The notes under the pieces are model-generated. The model had not been told where the DNA came from. It was given only the letters and a program-made list of their open reading frames with translations, and searched no databases. A DNA stretch of 64,000 nt from Paenibacillus kribbensis (lineage in GTDB: Bacteria > Bacillota > Bacilli > Paenibacillales > Paenibacillaceae): positions 1,699,501-1,763,500 of the forward strand of contig NZ_CP020028.1 in NCBI RefSeq assembly GCF_002240415.1. Reading direction: 5' to 3'. Positions 37,710 through 46,689 of this stretch are shown here, one piece after another; position 1 is the stretch's first letter; each line of letters begins with the position of its first letter. A program made the position numbers and the translations under genes.

Positions 37710-38726
37710 ATGAAAAACAAAAAACTCAAAATAGATATTGTAGCAGATGAACAGATTGTAGGCAGTACACAATACACTATTTCCGTAAATGTAACAAACA
37801 TATCAGGTAAGGACATTCATCAATTAGATGTTTTTCCTACACATACGATTGGTCAACAATTAACTTCATTAAATGAAATTGAAAATGTGGAATTGTCTGA
37901 GCTAGAGGAAAAGAAAAATAAAATAATTAATGAAATGCAAAAACAGATTGATAGTGCATATGAAAGAAATCAACTAAACTCTTTGAATACATTTCAAAAA
38001 TTTGTTTTATTATTCGTACAAGTAATAGATATATATGCCGGGATGTTTGGATATCTCACAGGTAAGAAAACTGTTAAAAGTACACCAACGTGGGCCATCG
38101 AAGCCTTGAAAATAGATGATTGGGAAGATGTTGAACGAATTGAACATGATGTGATGGGAAAAATAGAAGAGGATAGATTTCTTAAAAGAGCATTTTTAAT
38201 AAATAAAGATAAGCTAAAAAGAATTATAGATAAAATAAATTTGCAAAGTGAGTTAGGAAGTTCAAACGAATTAAACAAAGGATTTACTTTAGCTGCTGGA
38301 GAAACGTTAACATTCCCTTTTAGTTTCAAGGCGCCCCACTTATTAAAATCAAAAGTTGGCGAAACGCAATTTAAAACAAGTTACAAAGAGTCTGAAAATG
38401 GTACTGCTATTAATAGTTCTATAACTCAAAAAATAAAAATATATCCGTCTGCATTTGCTGTACCTACAGGAAGTATGCTTGGATCAATTTGTGGGTATCT
38501 TATTAAACTTAGTTTAATATCATCCAATAGTCTTACTCAAATCAATTGGAGTTCAATGTCAGGAAGTATACTATTAGGGCTGTTAGTTGCATTAGTAACA
38601 GCTAGGAAATCTAATACTACCAAAGCAATTACCGTTGAGGATTTTTTAGGTGGTTTTATTATAGGATCACTAACAGGATTGTTCAGTGAAAATTTCCTTG
38701 ATAAATTAAAAATCTTAATTCAGTAA
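37710..38726 (+). CDS. membrane protein with coiled-coil region, cassette 5
   Basis: 338 residues. N-terminal Ig-like beta region (TQYTISVNVTNISGKDIHQL), a helical charged middle (LSELEEKKNKIINEMQKQID), a second beta part (AAGETLTFPFSFKAP), and about three hydrophobic segments at the end (SMLGSICGYLIKLSLI, SILLGLLVALVTA, FLGGFIIGSLTGLF). It probably sits in the membrane. I do not recognise the family. Confidence 0.6.
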   Translation: MKNKKLKIDIVADEQIVGSTQYTISVNVTNISGKDIHQLDVFPTHTIGQQLTSLNEIENVELSELEEKKNKIINEMQKQIDSAYERNQLNSLNTFQKFVLLFVQVIDIYAGMFGYLTGKKTVKSTPTWAIEALKIDDWEDVERIEHDVMGKIEEDRFLKRAFLINKDKLKRIIDKINLQSELGSSNELNKGFTLAAGETLTFPFSFKAPHLLKSKVGETQFKTSYKESENGTAINSSITQKIKIYPSAFAVPTGSMLGSICGYLIKLSLISSNSLTQINWSSMSGSILLGLLVALVTARKSNTTKAITVEDFLGGFIIGSLTGLFSENFLDKLKILIQ

Positions 38727-38746
38727 CTCGAAGAAGACGCCAACAT

Positions 38747-38844
38747 CTTATAACATAATATTCACGCTGCGGGCATACGCCCTGGGTCCGGCATGCGCCG
38801 GACGCCCAACATTCGTTGGGTCGTGAATACAGGAACGTTAGTTG
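38747..38844 (+). repeat. cassette site 5 (short form)
   Basis: Left arm CTTATAAC matches cassette 5 start GTTATAAG. Short form with three hairpins (GGGC/GCCC, TCCGGC/GCCGGA, CCAAC/GTTGG). Right core GTTAGTTG. Confidence 0.9.
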
Positions 38845-38887
38845 AAACCAATGCAATTGTATTAAAACAAAATAGGAAGTGAAGATA

Positions 38888-39340
38888 TTGAAGTATTCAG
38901 ACCTATCCAATCTTAAAGACATATATTTAGATCAGATATTCGAGACAAGAGATAACCATCTACGATTACTCTTTAGTAGGAGTAAGACAAATAGAGTTGC
39001 AGAGACAATGACAATTGGAAATATCGAAATTAATGAATCCTACTCAATTGATATTGATGTAACGTTGCCTCAAATTCAAATGGATTTTGAATGGTATATC
39101 GGATATTCAATAAGAAACGAAAGCTATACAGTTTGGGACGATTATGAACAATTTGATGGTAAGATTTTTAGAATTTATAGTAAGTCTAGGTATTTGGATT
39201 TTATCAAAACAAGCACAATAGCAACTGGTGATTATCCAGGACCATATAAGCATTATGGAATATCCTGTTTAAATCATATAATTGATATTGTTTCGACATC
39301 AGATCCAATAATAACTGAAGTAGCAAGAGGATTATTTTGA
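38888..39340 (+). CDS. hypothetical protein, cassette 6
   Basis: 150 residues, soluble, beta-rich (ETMTIGNIEINESYSIDIDV, FEWYIGYSIRNESYTVWD), no recognised family. TTG 38888 lies 8 bases after AGGAAG; GTG 38879 is the in-frame alternative. Single gene of cassette 6. Confidence 0.55.
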   Translation: MKYSDLSNLKDIYLDQIFETRDNHLRLLFSRSKTNRVAETMTIGNIEINESYSIDIDVTLPQIQMDFEWYIGYSIRNESYTVWDDYEQFDGKIFRIYSKSRYLDFIKTSTIATGDYPGPYKHYGISCLNHIIDIVSTSDPIITEVARGLF

Positions 39341-39365
39341 AAGTAACTCAGGGAGGCATCGGCAT

Positions 39366-39489
39366 CATCTAACATGATATTCAAGCTGCGTCTCCTTCGG
39401 AGCCTTGGTCTGCGGGATGGATTTCGGGTAAGCATTTCAGCAGACACATCCGACTATGTCGGACGTCGTGAATACGGGAACGTTAGGCG
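39366..39489 (+). repeat. cassette site 6 (long form)
   Basis: Left arm CATCTAAC, one mismatch to cassette 6 start GTTAGTTG, then CC-ATGC pairing further out. The right core GTTAGGC is identical to the core of many classical integron attC sites. Confidence 0.9.
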
Positions 39490-39514
39490 AAATTGTCACA
39501 AAGGAGTTAAAACA

Positions 39515-40394
39515 TATGTATAAGCATATCGATACAGCACAAGAGAATCTTGAAAATTATTTAGAAACAATACCCAATAAACAATCGAAGTTATTTTATC
39601 AAACAAGAATTAAGAAATTCTTTAATGAGTATATGTCTCAGAAACATAACATACTACGACCTCTTAATACAATTAACTTCCACGATTTGAACACATATAT
39701 AGATCAATTAGAAAGTTCGGATGCGGAAAAGTTGAATTATTTTAGAGCTTTCAATGGTTTTTTCAGATACATGTATTTATCAGACAATTTACAGAGCGAT
39801 GTTATGAAAGGAGTAAATAAGCCTGTTCTTCAATCTAAATTGCTAGACTATATTAGTCGGGTTGAATTAATACAAATTCAGAGATTTATTAAAGATTCAA
39901 ATGAAAAAATAGAAGATAGGCTTTTGCTCGGTTTGCTGTTATATACAGGTTTAAGTAGAAAGTATGTAGCTAATTTAACGCATTACCAATTTAGTTTTGG
40001 AAACGAGTATGTATCATTGTTTTTTGAATTTGGTGAAAGTACAATAAATATCCCGTTAAAAAGTACAGTTGTAAACCTTGTCAGAGATTATTTTAATTCG
40101 CAACAAACCATTAATCCTTTCGAGAAAATATTTAAAATTGATGAAAACTATGTGAGTGAAAAAGTAAAAATATTAAATAAGAAAATAACAGGAAAGCCAC
40201 TTACACCTACTGTCTACTCGAATAGCTTTATTAAAGAAGCACTGAGACAAGGCAACGATGTCCTTACGGTTAGCCAACTTACTTTAGAATCAGTTCATAC
40301 AATCATGAAACATGTTGATGTAGAAGAATATAGAATTAGTAAACAACAACATATACTTGAAAATATATTCGAGGATGACGACAAAATCACTTAA
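39515..40394 (+). CDS. tyrosine-recombinase-like protein, cassette 7
   Basis: About 292 residues. SAM-like core-binding N-terminus (FYQTRIKKFFNEYMSQKH, YFRAFNGFFRYMYL), then a catalytic-domain start LLLGLLLYTGLSRKYVANLT, where the box I Arg is displaced by one residue from TGLRxSEL. The later region VYSNSFIKEALRQGND...HTIMKHVDVEEYRISKQQH parallels the HxxR, LGH and Tyr boxes, but the His/Arg pair is lost while a Tyr is present. I place the start at ATG 39515 after AAGGAG; the frame itself is open back into site 6. It is probably a non-catalytic relative or an unusual recombinase. Confidence 0.55.
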
Positions 40395-40511
40395 CATAAT
40401 ATTCACGCATCAGGCATACGCCCTCGGTCCGGCATTGAAGGATTTCGGAGAAGTAGAAACAGCCGGACACCTCGGCATTCGCCGAGGTCGTGAATACAGG
40501 AACGTTATCAG
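40388..40511 (+). repeat. cassette site 7
   Basis: Left arm CACTTAAC overlaps the end of the previous gene; TTGTC pairing to the cassette 7 start lies beyond a 2-base gap. Right core GTTATCAG. Confidence 0.85.
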
Positions 40512-40561
40512 AAATCAGTGCTAAGTGTTAGCCAAGAAGATATTCAATGGGAGGATCTACA

Positions 40562-40984
40562 ATGAAGATTGATTTTGCGATTGAATCAGATTATGAGTAT
40601 ATCTTGTTAATAGACAAACACATACATAAGACACTTATAAGACCAAAAATAAAAGAAAATGAAATTCTAATAATTAGAGAATCCAATCAAGAAATAGGTT
40701 TGATGAGATACGGATTTTTTTGGGACAACAGACCATTTATGAATATGATATGGATAGATGAGGAGTATAGAGGAACAGGTATTGGTAAAAAAGTTGTCCA
40801 CTATTGGGAAGAATTGATGAAACAAAAAGGATTTGAAATGGTTATGACCTCAACACTTTCAAATGAAGGAGCTCAACATTTTTATAGAAAGCTTGGATAT
40901 AGAGATGCTGGATGTTTAATGCTTGAGAATGAACCACTGGAAATAATACTGACAAAGGAGTTAACAAAAATTGATGTTGAGTAA
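40562..40984 (+). CDS. GNAT family N-acetyltransferase, cassette 8
   Basis: About 140 residues, complete single-domain GNAT. Motif A MIWIDEEYRGTGIGKKVVHYW (R-G-x-G-x-G/A), then TSTLSNEGAQHFYRKLGYRDAG, the conserved F-Y-x-K-x-G-Y end. Closest in pattern to small amino-group acetylases; substrate unknown. GGGAGG precedes ATG 40562, and this rules against ATG 40547, which overlaps that site. GNATs are frequent cargo in integron cassettes. Confidence 0.85.
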   Translation: MKIDFAIESDYEYILLIDKHIHKTLIRPKIKENEILIIRESNQEIGLMRYGFFWDNRPFMNMIWIDEEYRGTGIGKKVVHYWEELMKQKGFEMVMTSTLSNEGAQHFYRKLGYRDAGCLMLENEPLEIILTKELTKIDVE

Positions 40985-41004
40985 ATCAAGGAAGGTACTG
41001 ACAT

Positions 41005-41122
41005 CTGATAACATAATATTCAAGCTGCGGCTCTTTTTGGAGCCTAGGTCTGCGGGATGATTTCGGAGGAGCGATTCAGCAGACAACCCCTTTGGGGTTC
41101 ATGAATACAGAAACGTTAGGTG
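41005..41122 (+). repeat. cassette site 8 (long form)
   Basis: Left arm CTGATAAC is the exact complement of cassette 8 start GTTATCAG, with TCAGT pairing further out. Right core GTTAGGTG. Confidence 0.92.
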
Positions 41123-41170
41123 AAATTAATTACTTAATTTTATTTCTAATCAAAGGAGTATGATTAGACA

Positions 41171-42159
41171 ATGAGTTTTACTTCAACAAGTATCCTTCCA
41201 GATGATGCATCCTATAATAAATTAATAAATTTAATAGACTTGTTAGGTTACACAAAGCAGAGAAACGAATTTAAAACTGAAGGTCTACTAGCAAGTTATT
41301 TTTGGTATCAACATAAAAACTATAGATCGTATGTTGGAGTCGAACTTTATATTTATAGAGAAAACGGCGTTATTTCAGTTGACACAAGAACTAGAGCGGG
41401 AGAAGTTATTGGGATCTTGAACATCAAAATAAAACTATTAAATATATAAAAAATTATTTTAAAGGAAGCTTTTCGACGGATGAAGGGAAAAATCGTTATT
41501 TTATAATGGATGAGGAAGTTCCTACTGAGTTAGAAGCAGGACTATTTATTGCTAGATGGACTTATAATAATGCACTTATTAAACCTAAGATATATTTGGA
41601 TTCAAGAAATTTACAAGGTCAAATTGCAAGGCCAGATTCTACAGGTATTGTGTATATGGATGAATTGAATCCAAGGTTCTTCTCGAATAACTTATTAATA
41701 CCTTACTTAGTAGCGATTTGGGAAGAATATTTAAAGACATCATTTATTGTGCTGTTGAAATATACAGATAATAGAGACAAGATTTTTAAAGAAGCACGAT
41801 TTTCGGTAAATAATCTGAAAGATATCTCTGCTGGAAAAACGTCAATTGAAGAAGCTTTAGTTGAAAAGTTTTCATTTCAGAGGCCGAGGATAATCGCTGA
41901 AAATTATAAGAAGCTTGATGAGAAACTAGATATATTTACTGTGTTAAACAAACCGATATCAAAGAGAAAAATATCTCTTTTCGATTCTATTGAAGAAATT
42001 ATTGAATTAAGGAACGCTTTTGTTCACGAAGGTGGAATGGATTTAAGTATTACTGACAAAAAACTTAAAGTCATCATTAAAGATTTTGAAGTTGCGGTAG
42101 ATAGAATTTACGATAGATTTGGAGCTTATTATAATTTTGAACCTAGTAGAGATTTTTAA
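41171..42159 (+). pseudogene. HEPN-type protein, cassette 9, frameshifted
   Basis: Two frames join into one protein of about 329 residues. The first (41171 onward) ends in TRTRAG; at about 41402 one A seems to be missing, and the next frame continues RSYWDLEHQNKTIKYIKNYF and on through MDEEVPTELEAG to 42159. Residues near the end contain IIELRNAFVHEGG, the R-N-x-x-x-H motif of HEPN domains, on a helical background. As written the product stops at 41449; a separate start at 41506 would still give the HEPN part. A sequencing error cannot be excluded. Confidence 0.65.
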
Positions 42160-42180
42160 TGCGAAGGACGTAATTAGCCC

Positions 42181-42281
42181 CACCTAACATAATATTCACA
42201 CTGCGGACATTCGTCCTTGGTCCGGCGATAGCCGTACACATCCGACTGCGTCGGACGTCGTGAATACAGGAACGTTATAGG
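42181..42281 (+). repeat. cassette site 9 (short form)
   Basis: Left arm CACCTAAC exactly complements cassette 9 start GTTAGGTG, with TAATTAC pairing further out. Right core GTTATAGG. Confidence 0.92.
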
Positions 42282-42316
42282 AAATAGCTAAAAATCTTAT
42301 ATAAAGGAATATGTGA

Positions 42317-42742
42317 ATGATTAATCAATTCTCTAGAAGCCCTAAGCTCCGAGACATCCTAAATGTAATAGAGGCAGTACCAACACAATACTCTGATGAA
42401 GAGATAATTCTGTATGTAGATAAATTCCTGCCAAGTTACAACTGTGAAGGAGCTGCTATAGGATATTTCTCTATTATTTCGCATCTTTGTTATTATAGAC
42501 CCGATCTTGAAAGCCAATTAATGAAGATTGCATTAAAACCTTTATATTATCTAGGAATTGAACATCCGGATAGTGCTATTAAATGGATTAAAACCTATGT
42601 AAAAGAGAAAAATGATAATGATTATTATACATCAAAACAAGGAAGGACATGGATAACAAATCACTTGAAAGATAAACATGAATTAATTACAAGAATTTTT
42701 AAAGAGATAGATTTTGAGGATAATGATGAGGATATTAGATGA
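42317..42742 (+). CDS. hypothetical protein, cassette 10
   Basis: 141 residues, helical, no signal and no recognised family (SPKLRDILNVIEAVPTQ, GAAIGYFSIISHLCYYRP). AAAGGA precedes ATG 42317. Sole gene of its cassette. Confidence 0.6.
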   Translation: MINQFSRSPKLRDILNVIEAVPTQYSDEEIILYVDKFLPSYNCEGAAIGYFSIISHLCYYRPDLESQLMKIALKPLYYLGIEHPDSAIKWIKTYVKEKNDNDYYTSKQGRTWITNHLKDKHELITRIFKEIDFEDNDEDIR

Positions 42743-42770
42743 TTAAGTAAACGCATCATGTAGTGGCTAC

Positions 42771-42893
42771 TTCCTATAACATAATATTCAAGCAGCGGCT
42801 CCGCTGGAGCCTTGGTCTGCGGTATGGAATTCGGGGAGGCATTTCAGCAGACAACCTCTGGCGAGGTTCATGAATACAAGAACGTTATACGAC
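42771..42893 (+). repeat. cassette site 10 (long form)
   Basis: Left arm TTCCTATAAC complements cassette 10 start GTTATAGGAA over 10 bases. Hairpins GGCTCC/GGAGCC, GTCTGC/GCAGAC, AACCTC/GAGGTT. Right core GTTATACGAC. Confidence 0.93.
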
Positions 42894-42922
42894 AGAACAA
42901 ATAAATAAGGAGAAGGATATTT

Positions 42923-44701
42923 ATGAGCTATATTAGAATAAAAAGCATTAGTGTTGAAAACTATAGATCATTTGGAACAAGACAGACAATACATTTTCCT
43001 GATCAGAATCATAAGAAACCTGTAGCTATCGTTGGGTATAACAATTCAGGGAAAACAAATTTTCTCAACGCAATTCTATATGGGATAAAAGAGAAAAATG
43101 TTAATAAGGATACATTCACAATTAACGATTTTCACAACCGTGATTACAATAATCGTCCTTTTATTGAAACTGAAATTGAAAGCAGTATAGAAGTTAAAGG
43201 AGACGGAAACCAAGCAGAGCTTAAAGGATTTCATTCATTAAGAATAAGCGTAGTGGATAATGAAATTGAGCACGCTGGAGTCCGATCTTTTCGTGACAAG
43301 GAACAATTAACAAAAAATCCTGATGCTTCGGGAGCAGCAAAGTATTTTAGGATTTTCTATGTGAATTTTCATGATGTAAAAAAAGAGTTATCAACTAAGA
43401 AGACTACCTGGGGAAATCTTACTTCGTTTTTAGCGAAACATATTAAGAAAATTGTTGAAGCAGATGCGAACATGAAAGGGAAAAGGAAAACTTTTGAAGG
43501 AGAAGTGAAGGATTCAACTGATAGGGTTCTAGCAGATTCGAAGTTACACAGTTTTCTTGAGGATATAAGGTCAAATTATTCAACAAACCTAAGAGACAGT
43601 AATTTTTTTATAGGTTTTGAATTGCCTGATTATGAAGATATTTTTTTGGATATGATTTTTAAAATCGGTTTAAATGGTGATACCGAAAACCTTATTTCTA
43701 TAGATCATTTCGGTGATGGATATATTTCTATGTTTGTTATGGCTATCATTCAAGCAATTGCTGAGAGCAACAAGAGTGATAAATGTTTATTTTTATTTGA
43801 AGAGCCTGAAAGTTTCTTGCATGAAAATCATCAAGAGTACTTTTACAAAACTGTCCTCTGTAACTTGGCAGAAAAAGGGCATCAAGTTATCTATAGTACT
43901 CACTCGGACAAAATGATAGATGCTTTTGATACACGAGGACTTATTCGTTTTGAATTTGATGATGAAGCACACGAAACAATTTTGAAATATAACAAACCAG
44001 ATGAGAATATTTCAGAAGCTGATCTAGAAGGTTTCTCTTTGGATCAAGTAGCAGATTTTAATAATTACATTAAAATGATAGAGCCAAATTTGAATAAAAT
44101 TGTGTTCAGTCAAAAGGTGGTTTTAGTAGAGGGGCCAAATGATTTACTGACCTACAAAGAAATTATAAAGAAAAAGGTATATCTGTTAACTAAAGATTCT
44201 ATGTATTCAGAGACATATTTAAACTTTAAAAATATTTCTATAATTCCTCATCATGGTAAGATTACAGCCAGAATCTTGGTTAAGTTATGTAAACATCTTG
44301 GAGTGGACTTTTTTTGTATAAATGATTTTGACTTCAAAAACAATTTCATTTCAGAACTTTTATTTGATTCACTTGAAGATTTAAAGAAAAGTGAATTATA
44401 CACAAAAAGGATATTGGATTTAGAAGAATTTAATTCTAAAGGCAAACCTCTAAGTGACAGTACAAAACGACAAATGGTTACTACAAATTGGGGATTAATT
44501 AAAGAAGCTTCTTTGGAAAAAATACATTTCAACATTCCTAAGTTAGAAGCTGTGATAGGTTACGAATCAAATGATAAAAGCAGTTTAGGCATATGGACTA
44601 AACTCCAAGAAACATCAGAATTCGGAGAAGAAATTTTTCCAACATCTCTAAAGAAATTCGTTGGAATTGAAACTTTAGAACAAGCATGTTCCAAACAATA
44701 A
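42923..44701 (+). CDS. OLD-like ATPase/TOPRIM nuclease, cassette 11
   Basis: 592 residues. Walker A GYNNSGKT at 38-45 in an SMC/RecF-type ATPase head, Walker B FLFEEPESFLHEN near 290, then QVIYSTHSDKMIDAF, and a C-terminal TOPRIM start VVLVEGPNDLLTYKEI near 400 with a likely acidic partner CINDFDFKNN. This is the layout of the OLD family, which includes antiphage nucleases such as GajA (Gabija) and AriA-type proteins. No GajB-like helicase follows, so it may act alone. It is the largest gene in the array; GGAGAAGG precedes ATG 42923. Confidence 0.85.
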   Translation: MSYIRIKSISVENYRSFGTRQTIHFPDQNHKKPVAIVGYNNSGKTNFLNAILYGIKEKNVNKDTFTINDFHNRDYNNRPFIETEIESSIEVKGDGNQAELKGFHSLRISVVDNEIEHAGVRSFRDKEQLTKNPDASGAAKYFRIFYVNFHDVKKELSTKKTTWGNLTSFLAKHIKKIVEADANMKGKRKTFEGEVKDSTDRVLADSKLHSFLEDIRSNYSTNLRDSNFFIGFELPDYEDIFLDMIFKIGLNGDTENLISIDHFGDGYISMFVMAIIQAIAESNKSDKCLFLFEEPESFLHENHQEYFYKTVLCNLAEKGHQVIYSTHSDKMIDAFDTRGLIRFEFDDEAHETILKYNKPDENISEADLEGFSLDQVADFNNYIKMIEPNLNKIVFSQKVVLVEGPNDLLTYKEIIKKKVYLLTKDSMYSETYLNFKNISIIPHHGKITARILVKLCKHLGVDFFCINDFDFKNNFISELLFDSLEDLKKSELYTKRILDLEEFNSKGKPLSDSTKRQMVTTNWGLIKEASLEKIHFNIPKLEAVIGYESNDKSSLGIWTKLQETSEFGEEIFPTSLKKFVGIETLEQACSKQ

Positions 44702-44739
44702 TCGAATCAAATACTTCATGTAAATTCAAGTAATGTTCC

Positions 44740-44840
44740 GTCGTATAACATAATATTCACGCTGCGAGCATTCGCTCTTGGTCCGGCATTCGCCGGACAC
44801 ACAGCGTGCGCTGGGTCGTGAATACGGGAACGTTATGTGA
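44740..44840 (+). repeat. cassette site 11 (short form)
   Basis: Left arm GTTCCGTCGTATAAC pairs with cassette 11 start GTTATACGACAGAAC at 14 of 15 positions. Hairpins GAGC/GCTC, TCCGGC/GCCGGA, CAGCG/CGCTG. Right core GTTATGTGA. Confidence 0.95.
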
Positions 44841-44864
44841 AATCCCAGTGGAAGGAGAATAAAA

Positions 44865-45380
44865 ATGGCTGAATTAGGAGAAACAATAGTGAGGAATTTC
44901 CTGGAAAACAGAGGGTTTCAAGTGAATAAGATACCTGAATCTCAAAGCAAAACACCTGATTTTGAAGTATATAAGAACGGTAAGTTAGTCTTTTATTGTG
45001 AAGAAAAAACCTTAGATAAAGACGATTTCGAAGGTTACAAAAATGATTCGACATACAATGCAATTACAAGACATTTTCATACAGCTGCAAAGCAATTTGA
45101 AAGTATTAATCCTCATAATCAAGTACCTAATATCCTAGCCATTGTTAATTTTGATACTATGAAGGATTGTCACGATTTATTTATTAGCCTGACTGGACAT
45201 GCTTTATTAGAGAGCGGAGAGTATTTAAAAATAAGGAATTTCAGTGATTATACTAAGAAAGATATGAATTATATAAACCTATGTTTGTGGTTTGATAAAG
45301 AGACATTTATTAGATACTTATGGAGAGACGACAAAGAAAACACAGATAGGAAAAATATTGAAAACCTATTTGATGGTTAA
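44865..45380 (+). CDS. PD-(D/E)XK-like nuclease-fold protein, cassette 12
   Basis: 171 residues. AELGETIVRNFLENRGFQV is the opening helix of the fold; SKTPDFEVYKNGKLVFYCEEKT gives PD...E-x-K-type active-site residues. The rest is alpha/beta with no second domain. Restriction-type or defence nuclease is the best guess; a non-catalytic relative is possible because the spacing of the motif is slightly unusual. GAAGGAG precedes ATG 44865. Confidence 0.6.
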   Translation: MAELGETIVRNFLENRGFQVNKIPESQSKTPDFEVYKNGKLVFYCEEKTLDKDDFEGYKNDSTYNAITRHFHTAAKQFESINPHNQVPNILAIVNFDTMKDCHDLFISLTGHALLESGEYLKIRNFSDYTKKDMNYINLCLWFDKETFIRYLWRDDKENTDRKNIENLFDG

Positions 45381-45399
45381 TTTTGAGAGGGCATGGACA

Positions 45400-45527
45400 T
45401 CACATAACATAATATAATATTCATGCTGCTTCTCCTGCCGGAGCTTTGGTCTGCTTGATGGATTTCGGAGAGGAATTTCAGCAGACAACCCCTGACGGGG
45501 TTCATGAATACAGAAATGTTATGCGAA
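45400..45527 (+). repeat. cassette site 12 (long form)
   Basis: Left arm TCACATAAC complements cassette 12 start GTTATGTGA. The AT-rich spacer is extended by a short duplication. Right core GTTATGCGAA after AAAT rather than AAAC. Confidence 0.92.
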
Positions 45528-45564
45528 AGAACTACAAAAAATAATAAAGGCAGGTATTACATAC

Positions 45565-46515
45565 ATGATCAATATCTTTATTTCTTATTCTAATATAGAT
45601 AGAGAATTAGCCAGTGCATTTATAAATAAATTAAGAGATTTTGATATTCGAGTATCTGTAGATGTTTTGGATTTGAAAATCGGAGATGATTGGCAGACGG
45701 TTTTGAATAATGGGCTTAGGAATTCTGATGCAGTAGTAATATTGATTACAAAAAATTCAATTAGAAGCGATAATGTTATGTCAGAATTACACGCTTCCCT
45801 AGCTTACATGAAAGAACGAGGAAAACCCAAGATTCTTCCTATCATCTTTGATGATGTTCCAATCCCCGATCCATTAAAACATATCTTAGCATTAAGGGCT
45901 GATCGAGATAATCTGGATTTAACGATGTATAAAATAAAAGATTCTATTGCAGGAATAACAGGCGAATTAATAGCAAAAGCTGATGAAAAGAAAGAGTCGA
46001 GTGCTAAAGTAGAATCATCTGCCGAACAATATATTCATGATTCACTAAACACATTAGAGAAAAAGGAGAGAAAGTATAATTTAATTGCATATGGTTGTTA
46101 TATAGTATCTTGTTTCAGTTTGATAGGATGTATAATTTTGGCTCTTGCACGAGGAAATACTTTGTTAAAATTTTATGTAGATACCACGGTGTATAAATAT
46201 ATTGAATTTTCTTTGCTGAATATTTTGACTATTAGTTTAATTATTGCATTGGCTAGATTGTCATTTATTTTAGGGAAATCGTTTATGGTAGAAGCATTAA
46301 GAAATGCTGATCGAATTCATGCAATATCTTTTGGAAAATTTTATTTGAAAGCATATGGTGAAAAAGCCGAATGGAATGAAATAAAAGAGGCGTTTCAACA
46401 TTGGAATATTGATAATGGCTCTTCGTTTATTTCTCAGTCAACTAAAGACTTTGATCCAGAATTGATCCAAAATTTAATTGAATTTACAAAAGCAATAAAA
46501 GGAAATGAAAAGTAA
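45565..46515 (+). CDS. TIR-domain protein with two membrane helices, cassette 13
   Basis: 316 residues. TIR domain at 1-130: FISYSNIDRELA at the start, the likely catalytic Glu74 in DNVMSELHASL, and PIIFDDVPIP. Bacterial TIR domains often degrade NAD or make cyclic ADP-ribose signals during phage infection. After a charged linker, two membrane helices follow at about 173-195 and 213-236, then a cytoplasmic tail. A membrane-tethered TIR effector fits an abortive-defence role (inferred). The ribosome binding site before ATG 45565 is weak. Single-gene cassette. Confidence 0.85.
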   Translation: MINIFISYSNIDRELASAFINKLRDFDIRVSVDVLDLKIGDDWQTVLNNGLRNSDAVVILITKNSIRSDNVMSELHASLAYMKERGKPKILPIIFDDVPIPDPLKHILALRADRDNLDLTMYKIKDSIAGITGELIAKADEKKESSAKVESSAEQYIHDSLNTLEKKERKYNLIAYGCYIVSCFSLIGCIILALARGNTLLKFYVDTTVYKYIEFSLLNILTISLIIALARLSFILGKSFMVEALRNADRIHAISFGKFYLKAYGEKAEWNEIKEAFQHWNIDNGSSFISQSTKDFDPELIQNLIEFTKAIKGNEK

Positions 46516-46543
46516 CAACAGATAATTCTAAGAAGAAAGTTCC

Positions 46544-46646
46544 TTCGCATAACAATATATTCACGTTGCGGACTTTCGTCCTGGGTCCGGCATTCGCCGA
46601 ACACCTCAGCGTGCGCTGAGGTCGTGAATACAGGAACGTTATACGC
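46544..46646 (+). repeat. cassette site 13 (short form)
   Basis: AAGTTCCTTCGCATAAC pairs with cassette 13 start GTTATGCGAAAGAACT at nearly all positions. Right core GTTATACGC. Confidence 0.95.
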
Positions 46647-46689
46647 AATTACCTAGATAGAATCATTGAGAGTACCTCTAGCTAGGGAG

